A stretch of 64,000 nt of DNA from Streptomyces lichenis. Its GTDB lineage: Bacteria > Actinomycetota > Actinomycetes > Streptomycetales > Streptomycetaceae. The notes under the pieces are model-generated. The model did not search any database, was not told where the DNA came from, and worked only from the letters and a program-made list of their open reading frames with translations. Position 1 is the first letter of the stretch; each line of letters begins with the position of its first letter. Both the position numbers and the translations under genes were made by a program. The stretch is from positions 1 through 64,000 of the forward strand of contig NZ_JALPTH010000001.1 in assembly GCF_023218175.1 (NCBI RefSeq), in the 5' to 3' direction. Shown here piece by piece: positions 31,818 to 40,266 of this stretch.

Positions 31818-32848
31818 CGGACAGCCTCCTCGGGCTGGTCGGGGGTGTTCGACTGGTGGGAGGGGTGGGGCTGGTGGGGCCGGTCGGTGCCGGTCAGGGC
31901 GAAGAAGACGTCGTCGAGGTCCGGGGTGTGCACGGTGAGCTCGTCGGCCTCGATACCGGCCGAGTCCAGCCAGTCGAGGACGGAGCGCAGCTCGCGCTGG
32001 CTGCCGTCGCTGGGAATCCGCAGCGCCAGGGACTCGTCGTCCCGGGTCGCCTCGCGCAGTGCGCCGGCCGCCGACCGGTACGCGGAGGGGTCGGCGAAAC
32101 GGAGCCGGACGTGCCCGCCCGGGATGAGCCGCTTGAGCTCCTCGGCGGTGCCCTGGGCGGCGATCCTGCCGCCGTGGAGCACGGCGATGCGGTCGGCGAG
32201 CTGGTCGGCCTCCTCCAGGTACTGGGTGGTGAGGAAGACGGTCACCCCGTCGGAGACCAGCTCCCGGATGATCTGCCACATGTTGTGGCGGCTGCGCGGG
32301 TCGAGGCCGGTGGTGGGCTCGTCGAGGAAGATGACCCGCGGCTTGCCGACCAGCGTCATGGCGATGTCGAGGCGGCGCCTCATCCCGCCCGAGTAGCTCT
32401 GCGCGGGCTTCCTCGCGGCCTCCACCAGGTCGAAGCGCTCCAGCAGTTCGGCGGTGACCCGTCGCCCTTCCGCCTTGGGCAGATGGTGCAGATCCGCCAT
32501 GAGGAGCATGTTCTCCTCGCCGGTGATCAGGCCGTCGACGGCGGAGAACTGCCCGGTGACGCCGATCGCGGCACGGATCCCCTCCGGTGCACCGGCGAGG
32601 TCGTGGCCGGCGACCTGGGCCCGGCCGCCGTCGGCGGCGATGAGCGTGGACAGGATGTGCACCGTGGTGGTCTTGCCGGCGCCGTTCGGACCGAGCAGCG
32701 CGAACACGGACCCGGCCGGGATGTGCAGATCGATGCCGTCGAGCACGGTCTTGTCGCCGTACGACTTGCGCAGGCCGAGGGCGGAGACGGCTGCGGACGG
32801 CTGCGGAGGGCCGTCCTGGCTGGACGTGGGCATGACAGATGAACGCAT
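31814..32848 (-). CDS. ABC transporter ATP-binding protein (DrrA-like)
   Basis: The 344-residue ATPase has Walker A GPNGAGKT (53-60), Q-loop in VTGQFSAVD, signature YSGGMRRRLD, Walker B VIFLDEPTTGLDP and a C-terminal DUF4162-type domain, as in daunorubicin resistance ATPase DrrA. GAGAGGG lies five bases before the ATG at 32848. It is the third gene of a leftward unit with an RHH regulator and a DUF4097 protein. The partner permease follows with a four-base overlap. Confidence 0.9.
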   Translation of the reverse strand: MRSSVMPTSSQDGPPQPSAAVSALGLRKSYGDKTVLDGIDLHIPAGSVFALLGPNGAGKTTTVHILSTLIAADGGRAQVAGHDLAGAPEGIRAAIGVTGQFSAVDGLITGEENMLLMADLHHLPKAEGRRVTAELLERFDLVEAARKPAQSYSGGMRRRLDIAMTLVGKPRVIFLDEPTTGLDPRSRHNMWQIIRELVSDGVTVFLTTQYLEEADQLADRIAVLHGGRIAAQGTAEELKRLIPGGHVRLRFADPSAYRSAAGALREATRDDESLALRIPSDGSQRELRSVLDWLDSAGIEADELTVHTPDLDDVFFALTGTDRPHQPHPSHQSNTPDQPEEAVR

Positions 32849-32920
32849 GGAGCCCTCTCGTTCGAAGAGTGCGGGGTGTGCGATGACGAGTGAGGTGACC
32901 GGAGGACCTGGGAGTGGGGC

Positions 32921-33769
32921 TCAGCCCCGGGCGCGGCGGACGTCGATGTTGCCGTACTTGGTGCGGGCGCGGACCTTGACCGTGTCCTCGGCCTCCGCCG
33001 GGTCCGGGGCCTTCGAGGCGGTGAGCGTGTTGCGCACCTGTCCGGCGGTGGAGGTGACGTCGAGCCAGGCGGCGGTGCCTTCCCGGATGCCGACCTCGAC
33101 GGCTCCGAACGAGGTCTCCAACTGCACGGTTCCGCGGGCGACCTCGCCGACCCGCACGGTTCCATGGGCGGTGACGGCGGTGACCGAGTCCTCGGCGCGC
33201 CGGATGTCGATGTCGCCGTTGGCGCCGCGCACCTCCAGTTCGCCGATCGCGGTGCCGACGGTCGTGGTGCCGTGCGAGTTCTTCAGGACGGCGGGCCCGT
33301 CCACATGGCCGACGCGCAGACTGCCGGAGCTGGTGGTGATCTCGGCCGCGCCCTCAACGCGGTCGACGGTGATGGACCCGTGCGAGGCCCTGAGGTTCAG
33401 CGGCCCGGTGGCGTCGAGCCGGACGTCACCGGTCGAGGTCTTCACCCGGACCTCGCCGAGCCGGCCCTCGCCGAAGACCTGGGTCCAGGCTCCGGTGGTC
33501 TCGGTGTGCGAACCCGTGGGCAGTTCGACCACCACGTCCACGGTGCCGGTGCGGCCGAGCCTGGGGGCCTTGGGCACCCTGATGGTCAGTACGCCGCTCG
33601 CGTAGGTGACCTCGGTCTGCTCGGCCGCCTTCACGTCCCGGTCCCGCTGGGGATCGCGCGGCCGCACGTCGACAAGGGTGTCGAGGCGGTCACCGGCGGA
33701 GAAGGTGACCGAGCCGGCGTCCACCTGTGCGGTGACGGAGATCGCTTGAGGCGTGTCAAAAGAAGGCAT
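32921..33769 (-). CDS. DUF4097 family beta-helix protein
   Basis: The 282-residue protein consists of repeated short beta-strands with Gly/Asp turns (GSITVDRVEGAAEI, GSLRVGHVDG, GDIDIRRAEDS), the pattern of the DUF4097/adhesin-like parallel beta-helix. No signal peptide is visible. AGGAGG lies about 10 bases upstream of the ATG. In actinobacteria this family is often encoded between a small regulator and a DrrAB-like ABC pair, as here. The function is unknown. Confidence 0.85.
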   Translation of the reverse strand: MPSFDTPQAISVTAQVDAGSVTFSAGDRLDTLVDVRPRDPQRDRDVKAAEQTEVTYASGVLTIRVPKAPRLGRTGTVDVVVELPTGSHTETTGAWTQVFGEGRLGEVRVKTSTGDVRLDATGPLNLRASHGSITVDRVEGAAEITTSSGSLRVGHVDGPAVLKNSHGTTTVGTAIGELEVRGANGDIDIRRAEDSVTAVTAHGTVRVGEVARGTVQLETSFGAVEVGIREGTAAWLDVTSTAGQVRNTLTASKAPDPAEAEDTVKVRARTKYGNIDVRRARG

Positions 33770-33859
33770 GGCTGTTCCGTCCTCCTGGGTCTTGGGAGCG
33801 TCCCCGCTGGTGGGACGTGGTGTGGGTGAGGAAGTGGTACGAGCGGGGGTGCGGGTTCT

Positions 33860-34378
33860 TCAGCGCACCCAGCCGGTGTAGCCCTGCCCGACGGTGCGGG
33901 CCCGCTCCGCCTCGCGCGGCCGGGCGCCGCCGTCGACCGCGGCCGACACGGCGCGCACCAGCCACGCGTTGACCGACAAGGCCTCACGGGCCGCGGCCTC
34001 CTCGGCACGGGCCTTCAACGGGGCCGGCAGCCGCAGATTGACACGAGCGGTGCCCCCCTCGTCGCCGTCGGCCGGCGCCGGCGCCCTGAGCGGCTCGGCC
34101 TGCGCGGCGGCCGGCTCCACGGGGCCGCCACCGGAGGGCGGCGGCGTCACCACGAAGTCGGGGTCCAGCCCGCGCAGCCGCACATCGACCGAGCCGGGCG
34201 CGAGCTCGCGGGTGATCTCATCCATCGCGGCGGAGAGCACATTGAGCATGGTCAGCCGGGTGGCGGACTCCAGAGGGGCGATCAGCCGCTCGGCCAGTTC
34301 ACGGGCGTCCTTCCCGCCGGCCTCGGCGGCCACCGCCAGTTCACGGCGGAGAGTGTCGACATAGGGCGTCAGATCCAT
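33860..34378 (-). CDS. Ribbon-helix-helix (HicB/Arc-like) regulator
   Basis: The 172-residue protein begins MDLTPYVDTLRRELA and has an N-terminal helical domain. A C-terminal ribbon-helix-helix motif lies at about 120-160 (ARVNLRLPAPLKARAEEAAAREALSVNAWLVRAVS), the DNA-binding form seen in HicB-type antitoxins. No HicA toxin is adjacent, so it more likely serves as an operon regulator. The ATG is six bases after CACTAT, consistent with a leaderless transcript. The promoter is studded with TGGCGCCA-type palindromes, suggesting autorepression of the unit with DUF4097 and ABC genes. Confidence 0.8.
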   Translation of the reverse strand: MDLTPYVDTLRRELAVAAEAGGKDARELAERLIAPLESATRLTMLNVLSAAMDEITRELAPGSVDVRLRGLDPDFVVTPPPSGGGPVEPAAAQAEPLRAPAPADGDEGGTARVNLRLPAPLKARAEEAAAREALSVNAWLVRAVSAAVDGGARPREAERARTVGQGYTGWVR

Positions 34379-34384
34379 GGCCTC

Positions 34385-34429
34385 ATAGTGGCACCACAGT
34401 GGCGCCATGTGCAAGCTCTGATGGCGCCG
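34385..34429 (-). promoter_or_regulatory. Promoter of the RHH/DUF4097/ABC unit with embedded palindromes
   Basis: On the minus strand TTGCAC (complement of 34409-34414) and CACTAT (complement of 34385-34390) form a promoter with an 18 bp spacer, six bases before the RHH gene start. TGGCACCA (34389-34396) and TGGCGCCA (34400-34407), centred 11 bp apart, fall between and on the promoter elements. TGGCGCCG (34422-34429) lies two helical turns further upstream. This geometry fits cooperative binding of ribbon-helix-helix dimers. Confidence 0.65.
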
Positions 34430-34548
34430 CGCGTGCTTCCGAGCGCAGTCGAACCCGGCTGAGCTGCGAAAAAGCCGTGGAGATGCCTTTGATGTGGTGT
34501 GGCGGGATGTGCCTCCAGGGTCTCGTGGACGGGTGTGCGGAGCCTGTT

Positions 34549-34588
34549 TGGCATCACGTGGTGCCATCTGGCGTCAGGTGGTGCCACA
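34549..34588. repeat. Four 10-bp tandem repeats, TGGYRYCA type
   Basis: TGGCATCA, TGGTGCCA, TGGCGTCA and TGGTGCCA begin at 34549, 34559, 34569 and 34579, exactly 10 bp apart. They share the half-site seen in the RHH promoter palindromes about 140 bp away. The array lies between the methyltransferase stop and the RHH gene and is a likely distal operator. Confidence 0.65.
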
Positions 34589-34633
34589 TCCCGTGCCGCG
34601 AGACGACAGCCCCGTATGCGGATCCACCGGACA

Positions 34634-35362
34634 TCACCGGCGTCGCGCCATGAACACGAACTCCCTCCCCGGTCGGTCGGGCGCGTCACGGACGTCTTCC
34701 AGCACATATCCGGACGCGACCAGGTCCCCCTCCACCTCGTCGCGCTCCCGGAAGCGCAGCGTCGACTCCGATGTCAGCACCTGACCGTCCGCGGCGAAGA
34801 CATAGGTCCAGCGGAAGGTCACCAGCGGCAGGCTCACGTCGAGCAGCCGGACCCAGCTCTCGACGGAGCCGACCCCTGGGACCTCCGTGACCCGGTAGGA
34901 GCTTTCCCGGGTCCACTCCTCCCAGACGCGCCGGGCCGGGTCGCGGGTCTCGAAGACCAGGTGCCCGCCGGGCCGCAGCGCGCCGTGGGCGCCCCGCAGC
35001 GTCTTCCGCCATCCCTCCGGGTCGGTGATCTCCTGGGCGACGTTCGCTGTCATCGTCGCCAGGTCGGCACGCAGCGGTGGGAGGTCCGTCGCGTCACCGT
35101 GGATCCAGCGCACCCGCTCACCGCCCGGTTTGGCCCGGGCGACATCGATGGACGCCAGGGCCGGGTCGACGCCGACGACCTCGACCCCGCGGCCGGCCAA
35201 TAGGAGGGCGAACACCCCGGTGCCGCAGCCGATGTCCAGCACACGGCGCGCCCCGTACTCTTCGGCGATCCCGAGGTACGCGTCCAGGTCGCTGCGATCG
35301 GGGTCGAGCGGGTCGTAGATCGCGGCGAGGTGTGGATGCGCGAAGCAGGCGTCAGCTGTCAT
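34634..35362 (-). CDS. Class I SAM-dependent methyltransferase
   Basis: The 242-residue protein has the Rossmann SAM-binding fold: motif I VLDIGCGTGVFAL, an acidic end of strand 2 in VVGVDPA, motif II-like HGDATDLPPL and a post-motif RPGGHLVFETRDP. It resembles Methyltransf_25 enzymes; the substrate cannot be told from sequence. TACGTT seven bases before the ATG suggests a leaderless start. It precedes the RHH gene on the same strand but is separated by 255 bp of operator-rich DNA. Confidence 0.85.
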   Translation of the reverse strand: MTADACFAHPHLAAIYDPLDPDRSDLDAYLGIAEEYGARRVLDIGCGTGVFALLLAGRGVEVVGVDPALASIDVARAKPGGERVRWIHGDATDLPPLRADLATMTANVAQEITDPEGWRKTLRGAHGALRPGGHLVFETRDPARRVWEEWTRESSYRVTEVPGVGSVESWVRLLDVSLPLVTFRWTYVFAADGQVLTSESTLRFRERDEVEGDLVASGYVLEDVRDAPDRPGREFVFMARRR

Positions 35363-35434
35363 GCCGCCGAACGTAGGGAGCGCCGGGCCCGAACCGCTAC
35401 GGGGTTTCGCGGGGGATGGCGACGTGGGGGTCGA

Positions 35435-36680
35435 CTATGGCTCCATCGACCGGCGCGCGGGTGCCGTCTGCCGGCCGTGGACGCCGAGGGTCCACTCGTC
35501 CACGCCGTAGACCGAGGCCAGCGTCTGCCGGATGGAGGCGGCCTGGGCGTCCAGGCGGGAGGCGAACAGCTCGTCCTGGGCGGCGGGCAGGGCCAGCGCC
35601 TGGCGGGCCCTGCCGAGCGCGGCGTAGCCCTGGGCCTGGACGGTGGCCAGTCGCAGGAAGTACCTACCCACATCGGCCATGGTGAGTTCGTCCTTGTGCC
35701 GGGCCAGACGGCAGAAGACCTCCATCAGGGACTTGCCGAGCAGGGTGTCGCCGACCATCACCCGGTGCATCACATACAGGGACTACGGCAGGCCGGAGAC
35801 CTCGTCCGCGGTGGCCTGCGCCCACGCGCGCAACCCGTCCGCGTCGACCGCGACCCGGCCCTCACCCTCGGCTTCGGTGCCCTCGTCCACGGTGAGGGGT
35901 ACTTCCAGCGCGGCGGAGGCTCCGTAGGCGACGCGGTACTCGTGCTCCGACATCAGCGTGATCACCGCGCTCCAGTCCACGCGGTCGTGCAGCTCGGCCA
36001 GCTCCGCCAGGACGTCCTGGAGCAGCGCCTCGATCCGGGCCACCTGCTCCCGGAGCGGGGCCAGATCCTGGGAGAGCTGGTCGATCTCGCCGAGTGTGGC
36101 GGTGAACCAGCCGTTCATGTCCGCCCACAACCCGGACACCTGACCGGACAGCTTCTTGATGTTGGCGTTGATCTCCGCGGCCTACCGGCGCTGCTCGATG
36201 AGCAGGGCCGCGAGCTGGCCCTTGAGTTCCTGGGCCTGCTCGCCGCCGGCCTGCTGGAGCTGGGCGATCAGGTCGGCCACCTCACCCACCTGTCCGGACA
36301 CCCCACCGACCTGGTCGGACACCCCGCCGATGCCTTCCAGCAGATCGTGCTGCCCGGCGAGGATCGCCTCCAGCATCTGCCCGTGGTTCGCCAGCAGCTT
36401 CCTCGATGTCCATCTCCAGCCCCGAACCGCCGCCGACCAGATCGCCGATCAGCCCCACTCCAGCACCGTCCCGGTGGCGTCCAGGAGCCGCTCCTGCCCT
36501 GCCGCCCTCCGCGCGCCGCCGCCCACCAGGGCACGCCTCCCGCGGTGTCGCCGGCAGGGCCCGGCCGGTCGTGCGGCGACCGTGGCGAGTGATCTCAGCC
36601 GCGCGCCCGGGGTCCAGGCCGTTCCCCCACCCGGTGCGCCCCCCGGGAGCGGCGGCGGACGAGCAGGCATCGGCACCTCG
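35435..36680 (-). pseudogene. Disrupted gene for a large helical protein (two in-frame TAG, two frameshifts)
   Basis: From 36376 to 35435 one reading frame of 313 codons is interrupted only by two TAG codons, at 36182-36184 and 35783-35785. Reading through them gives a continuous, mostly alpha-helical protein rich in Leu/Ala/Gln heptads (GQHDLLEGIGGVSDQVGG, EIDQLSQDLAPLREQVARIE). Upstream the frame is lost: LEMDIEEA continues as LLANHGQMLEAIL only after a one-base shift near 36400, and a second shift joins LLDATGTVLEWG to GVGLIGDLVGGG near 36450. A Gly-rich hydrophobic segment followed by long helices is reminiscent of helical pore-forming proteins, but no family was recognised. It is probably a decayed accessory gene. 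Confidence 0.65.
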
Positions 36681-36800
36681 CGCCGACCGAAGCGAACGCC
36701 GGGTTCCCCGCCCCCGGGCGAGAGTGAAGGCGCTCTCGGGGAGTCGATGTCTCGCGCGGGTCATTCCCGCATCCGCCGCCGGTGCTTATCCTCCACGGAC

Positions 36801-37983
36801 ATGAGGGACGTTCACACCGCCTTGGACTCCGCCACTCAGTTATGGGGAGAACTGGAGCGTGTCAGCTCTACCACCGAACTCCTCGATGCAGCACACAACT
36901 TGTGGTGCGGCCCCCGTTGCGACGAGGGACCGGGTTGCCCCTTCCTGCACTACCCCCGCACCCGCCCGCCCGACGCACCACCGCGCTCGCCGGCCTCTCG
37001 CTACACCCGGCGCACCGCCGAACTGTTCGGCCTCATGGGCGGCGGTTACCAACCCGGCACACCTCAGGTCCACGAACTCTGCCTCTGGCCCCTGCTGAGA
37101 GAGCATCACGAGTACCGATGCGGGCGCGACGGCCGAACTGGACTACACCGACTGGTCGAAGAAGCACGCGGCCTCCGCGACCGAGCTGTGCCGATACATC
37201 TGCCGCGACGTCGTGCAGTGGATGGCGCTGTGGTGCGGTGACCGTTACGACATCCAGCCCGCCGCCGTGCACTACGTCGCCCTCACCAGCATCGTGGACG
37301 ATCTCTGCATCCCGCCCCTCGACCTGGTGACGGGCAGGTTCCGGCTCTACGGGCGCTCCGCCGCCGACCTCGCCGTCGCCCTGGACGCCCAGGGATGGGG
37401 CCGCCACGGCGTGCACGCCATGCTGGCCATGGTCCGCCAGTACCTGCTCCAGTACGCCGAGAAGACCCACCAAGCCCTGCACCCGCGCCTCAACGATCTG
37501 GAGAGTGTCTGGGACGCCGTGATCTACCGGACGTACACCGCCAACACCTACGGCGCCGCCATCGCCATCGAACAGGTATGCGGCCAGGTGTGCGACCTCG
37601 ACGAGATCACGTGGACATGGCGGATGGACTCCGCCATCTGCGACGCCATCTCCATGGACCTCGCCAAAACCGCGGCCCTGGACATCTACCACGTCGAAAA
37701 CCACCAGCCCACCGCCCACGGCCAGCACGCCCGCCGCCGTGAAACCGGCTACCACTCCCTCTACCTGGACCTCATCGCCGACCTCGTGGCCACCGGGGCC
37801 CCTGACCCACTCGTGCACTTCGGCCGTTCCGGCTTCCTCTTCGTGCCCTTGGTCGAGCGCTATCCCGAACGCCGGCACGGCCGCCGCCACCCACTGCGGC
37901 CCGCCATGCAGACACGACTCCACGACCTGTTCGGCGACACACCCGCAGACCCCCGCATCGACCACGCCTTCAAACCCGAATGA
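36801..37983 (+). pseudogene. Unknown helical protein gene split by a frameshift
   Basis: An ATG at 36801 opens a frame whose translation looks protein-like to about 37093 (MRDVHTALDSATQLWGELE..., RYTRRTAELFGLMGG) and then turns Arg-rich, ending at 37241. The sensible sequence continues in the frame one base back from about 37098 (ELDYTDWSKKHAASATELC) through to 37983, with helix-rich segments. A single-base deletion near 37085-37100 explains both halves; a sequencing error or an independent 3' gene starting at 37213 is possible. The joined product would be about 390 residues. Codon 14 is TTA. SIVDD and ICDAISMD loosely recall terpene-synthase metal motifs, but this is too weak to call. Confidence 0.55.
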
Positions 37984-38440
37984 GGCCCCAGAGGGCCCGG
38001 CACCGTCGCCTCCCCGGCCCTCCCTCTCATCGTGGACCCACCGTCCTCCGCGCAGCCCCTCTGCTGCCCATCAGGGAAGCGGAGACCGACTCGCCCACCC
38101 CTCCTCCGTCCCTCCGACACTGCTTTCACGCCCTCGGACCGCCCGGCACGCACAACACGTGACCAAGGCCACTCAAGATTCCATGGCGCGCGCTCGCACT
38201 TCGATGACACAGAGCAGTCGGGAGGAGGCGCCGTGCGGGTGGCGTGGCTCGCTTGACAGTAAAATCGAACATCCATTCTGATGGAGCTTCCGGCCCGGGA
38301 CACCGGGGCGGCCGGGTGGGGGAGGGGGCTCCGGCCGCCGGGTTTTCCACAGGTCGGAGGGACGCCGGGGCCCATTGTCAGTGGCAGGGGTTAGCGTCTT
38401 TGACGTGAAGCGATCGACACAAGCAAATCGGGTGGAACCC
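37984..38440 (+). other. Intergenic region upstream of recA
   Basis: No gene is supported in these 457 bp. Short frames are present but lack ribosome-binding sites and typical codon use. The recA promoter and SOS box lie at 38253-38282, followed by a 158 bp leader with GC-rich inverted repeats (ggccgggtggggga...ggccgcc at about 38310-38340) before the recA start. Confidence 0.7.
38253..38282 (+). promoter_or_regulatory. recA promoter with LexA (SOS/Cheo) box
   Basis: TTGACA at 38253-38258 with TCTGAT at 38277-38282 (18 bp spacer) forms the promoter. TCGAAC-ATCC-ATTCTGA at 38265-38281 is an imperfect version of the Gram-positive LexA site CGAAC-N4-GTTCG. The core GAACATCCATTC matches, as remembered, the site described for Streptomyces recA. 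The box covers the -10, so LexA binding would block initiation. Confidence 0.85.
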
Positions 38441-39568
38441 ATGGCAGGAACCGACCGCGAGAAGGCGCTCGACGCCGCGCTCGCACAGATTGAGCGGCAG
38501 TTCGGCAAGGGCGCGGTGATGCGCATGGGCGAGCGGTCGAGGGAGCCCATCGAGGTCATCCCGACCGGCTCGACCGCGCTCGACGTGGCGCTCGGCGTCG
38601 GCGGGCTGCCGCGCGGCCGGGTGGTGGAGATCTACGGCCCGGAGTCCTCGGGTAAGACGACCCTCACCCTGCACGCCGTGGCCAACGCGCAGAAGGCGGG
38701 CGGCCAGGTCGCCTTCGTGGACGCGGAGCACGCCCTCGACCCCGAGTACGCCCAGAAGCTCGGCGTCGACATCGACAACCTCATCCTGTCCCAGCCGGAC
38801 AACGGTGAGCAGGCCCTGGAGATCGTGGACATGCTGGTCCGCTCCGGTGCCCTCGACCTCATCGTCATCGACTCCGTGGCCGCGCTGGTGCCGCGCGCGG
38901 AGATCGAGGGTGAGATGGGCGACTCGCACGTGGGCCTCCAGGCCCGTCTGATGAGCCAGGCGCTGCGGAAGATCACCAGCGCGCTCAACCAGTCCAAGAC
39001 GACGGCGATCTTCATCAACCAGCTCCGCGAGAAGATCGGCGTGATGTTCGGCTCCCCCGAGACCACCACCGGTGGCCGGGCGCTGAAGTTCTACGCCTCG
39101 GTGCGCATCGACATCCGCCGCATCGAGACCCTCAAGGACGGCACGGACGCGGTCGGCAACCGCACCCGCTGCAAGGTCGTGAAGAACAAGGTCGCGCCGC
39201 CCTTCAAGCAGGCCGAGTTCGACATCCTCTACGGCCAGGGCATCAGCCGCGAGGGCGGCCTGATCGACATGGGCGTGGAGCACGGCTTCGTGCGCAAGGC
39301 CGGCGCCTGGTACACCTACGAGGGCGACCAGCTGGGCCAGGGCAAGGAGAACGCCCGGAACTTCCTCAAGGACAACCCCGACCTGGCCAACGAGATCGAG
39401 AAGAAGATCAAGGAGAAGCTGGGCGTCGGGGTCCGGCCGCAGGAGCCCGCCGCCGAGGCGGGCGCGGACAGCGCGGACGCCCCGGCCGGCGACGACCCGG
39501 TGAAGTCGGTCCCCGCCCCGGCGGCGAAGGCCGTCAAGGCGACCAAGGCCACGGCGGCCAAGGGCTAG
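38441..39568 (+). CDS. recA: Recombinase RecA
   Basis: The 375-residue protein drives homologous strand exchange and LexA self-cleavage. Walker A GPESSGKT occupies 66-73 (Lys72), Walker B is [10 protein letters not shown], and the L1/L2 DNA-binding loops ([12 protein letters not shown] and [22 protein letters not shown]) are intact. The Lys/Ala-rich C-terminal tail is typical of Streptomyces. The ATG at 38441 ([11 protein letters not shown]) follows GGTGG. The SOS-type promoter lies about 160 bp upstream. recX follows after four bases. Confidence 0.98.
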   Translation: MAGTDREKALDAALAQIERQFGKGAVMRMGERSREPIEVIPTGSTALDVALGVGGLPRGRVVEIYGPESSGKTTLTLHAVANAQKAGGQVAFVDAEHALDPEYAQKLGVDIDNLILSQPDNGEQALEIVDMLVRSGALDLIVIDSVAALVPRAEIEGEMGDSHVGLQARLMSQALRKITSALNQSKTTAIFINQLREKIGVMFGSPETTTGGRALKFYASVRIDIRRIETLKDGTDAVGNRTRCKVVKNKVAPPFKQAEFDILYGQGISREGGLIDMGVEHGFVRKAGAWYTYEGDQLGQGKENARNFLKDNPDLANEIEKKIKEKLGVGVRPQEPAAEAGADSADAPAGDDPVKSVPAPAAKAVKATKATAAKG

Positions 39569-39571
39569 CCC

Positions 39572-40135
39572 GTGGTCCGGCGCACCGAATGGCCGGGCGG
39601 CAGCCCCGACTCGTCGAGGGCCGAGAAGGAGCTGCCGCCCCAGGATCCGGCCGAGCGGGCGCGGGCGATCTGCCTGCGCCTGCTCACCGGAACGCCGAGG
39701 ACCCGCAGCCAGCTCGCGGACGCCCTGCGCAAGCGCGAGGTTCCCGACGAGGTCGCCGAGGAGGTCCTCTCCCGCTTCGAGGAGGTCGGCCTGATCGACG
39801 ACGCGGCCTTCGCGGGGGCCTGGGTGGAGTCCCGCCACCACGGCCGAGGCCTGGCCCGTCGCGCTCTCGCCCGCGAGCTGCGCACCAAGGGGGTGGACGG
39901 CGAACTGATCGAGCAGGCCGTCGGGCGACTCGACTCCGAGCAGGAGGAGGAGACCGCCCGGGAGCTGGTGGCGCGCAAACTGCGCTCCACCCGCGGTCTC
40001 GACCGGGACCGCCGGCTCAGACGGCTCGCGGGCATGCTTGCCCGCAAGGGGTACCCGGAGGGCATGGCCCTCCGGGTGGTACGGCAGGCCCTGGAGCAGG
40101 AGGGCGAGGACACCGAGGGACTGGAACCGGAGTAG
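39572..40135 (+). CDS. recX: RecA regulatory protein RecX
   Basis: The 187-residue protein is all-helical with the RecX repeats: TRSQLADALRKREVPDEVAEEVLSRFEEVGLIDDAAFA, then HHGRGLARRALARELRTKGV and a third repeat near the C-terminus. RecX caps or disassembles RecA filaments. It starts with GTG three bases after the recA stop and is co-transcribed with recA. A 7 bp GC hairpin at 40144 follows the stop. Confidence 0.93.
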   Translation: MVRRTEWPGGSPDSSRAEKELPPQDPAERARAICLRLLTGTPRTRSQLADALRKREVPDEVAEEVLSRFEEVGLIDDAAFAGAWVESRHHGRGLARRALARELRTKGVDGELIEQAVGRLDSEQEEETARELVARKLRSTRGLDRDRRLRRLAGMLARKGYPEGMALRVVRQALEQEGEDTEGLEPE

Positions 40136-40143
40136 GTACTCAG

Positions 40144-40160
40144 GGCCCCCAGTGGGGGCC
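40144..40160 (+). terminator. Terminator after recA-recX
   Basis: GGCCCCC pairs with GGGGGCC around a three-base loop, eight bases after the recX stop, followed by tcgtcatc. It is short but has a perfect GC stem. Confidence 0.6.
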
Positions 40161-40266
40161 TCGTCATCCGGAGTGTCCGGGCCGGCGCCTGGGCGGGCGG
40201 CGCCGCCTCCTCCACCGTGCCAGGCTCTTCGACGGAGCGCGCCCCCTCAGCAGGGTGCGCGTCTGC

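Noticed and set aside
33860..34378. HicAB toxin-antitoxin module
   Set aside because: The RHH domain is HicB-like, but no HicA-type toxin ORF is adjacent; the neighbours are DUF4097 and ABC genes.
37213..37983. Terpene synthase call for the 3' half of the split gene
   Set aside because: SIVDD and ICDAISMD only loosely resemble the metal-binding motifs; the required Asp-rich and NSE patterns are not met.
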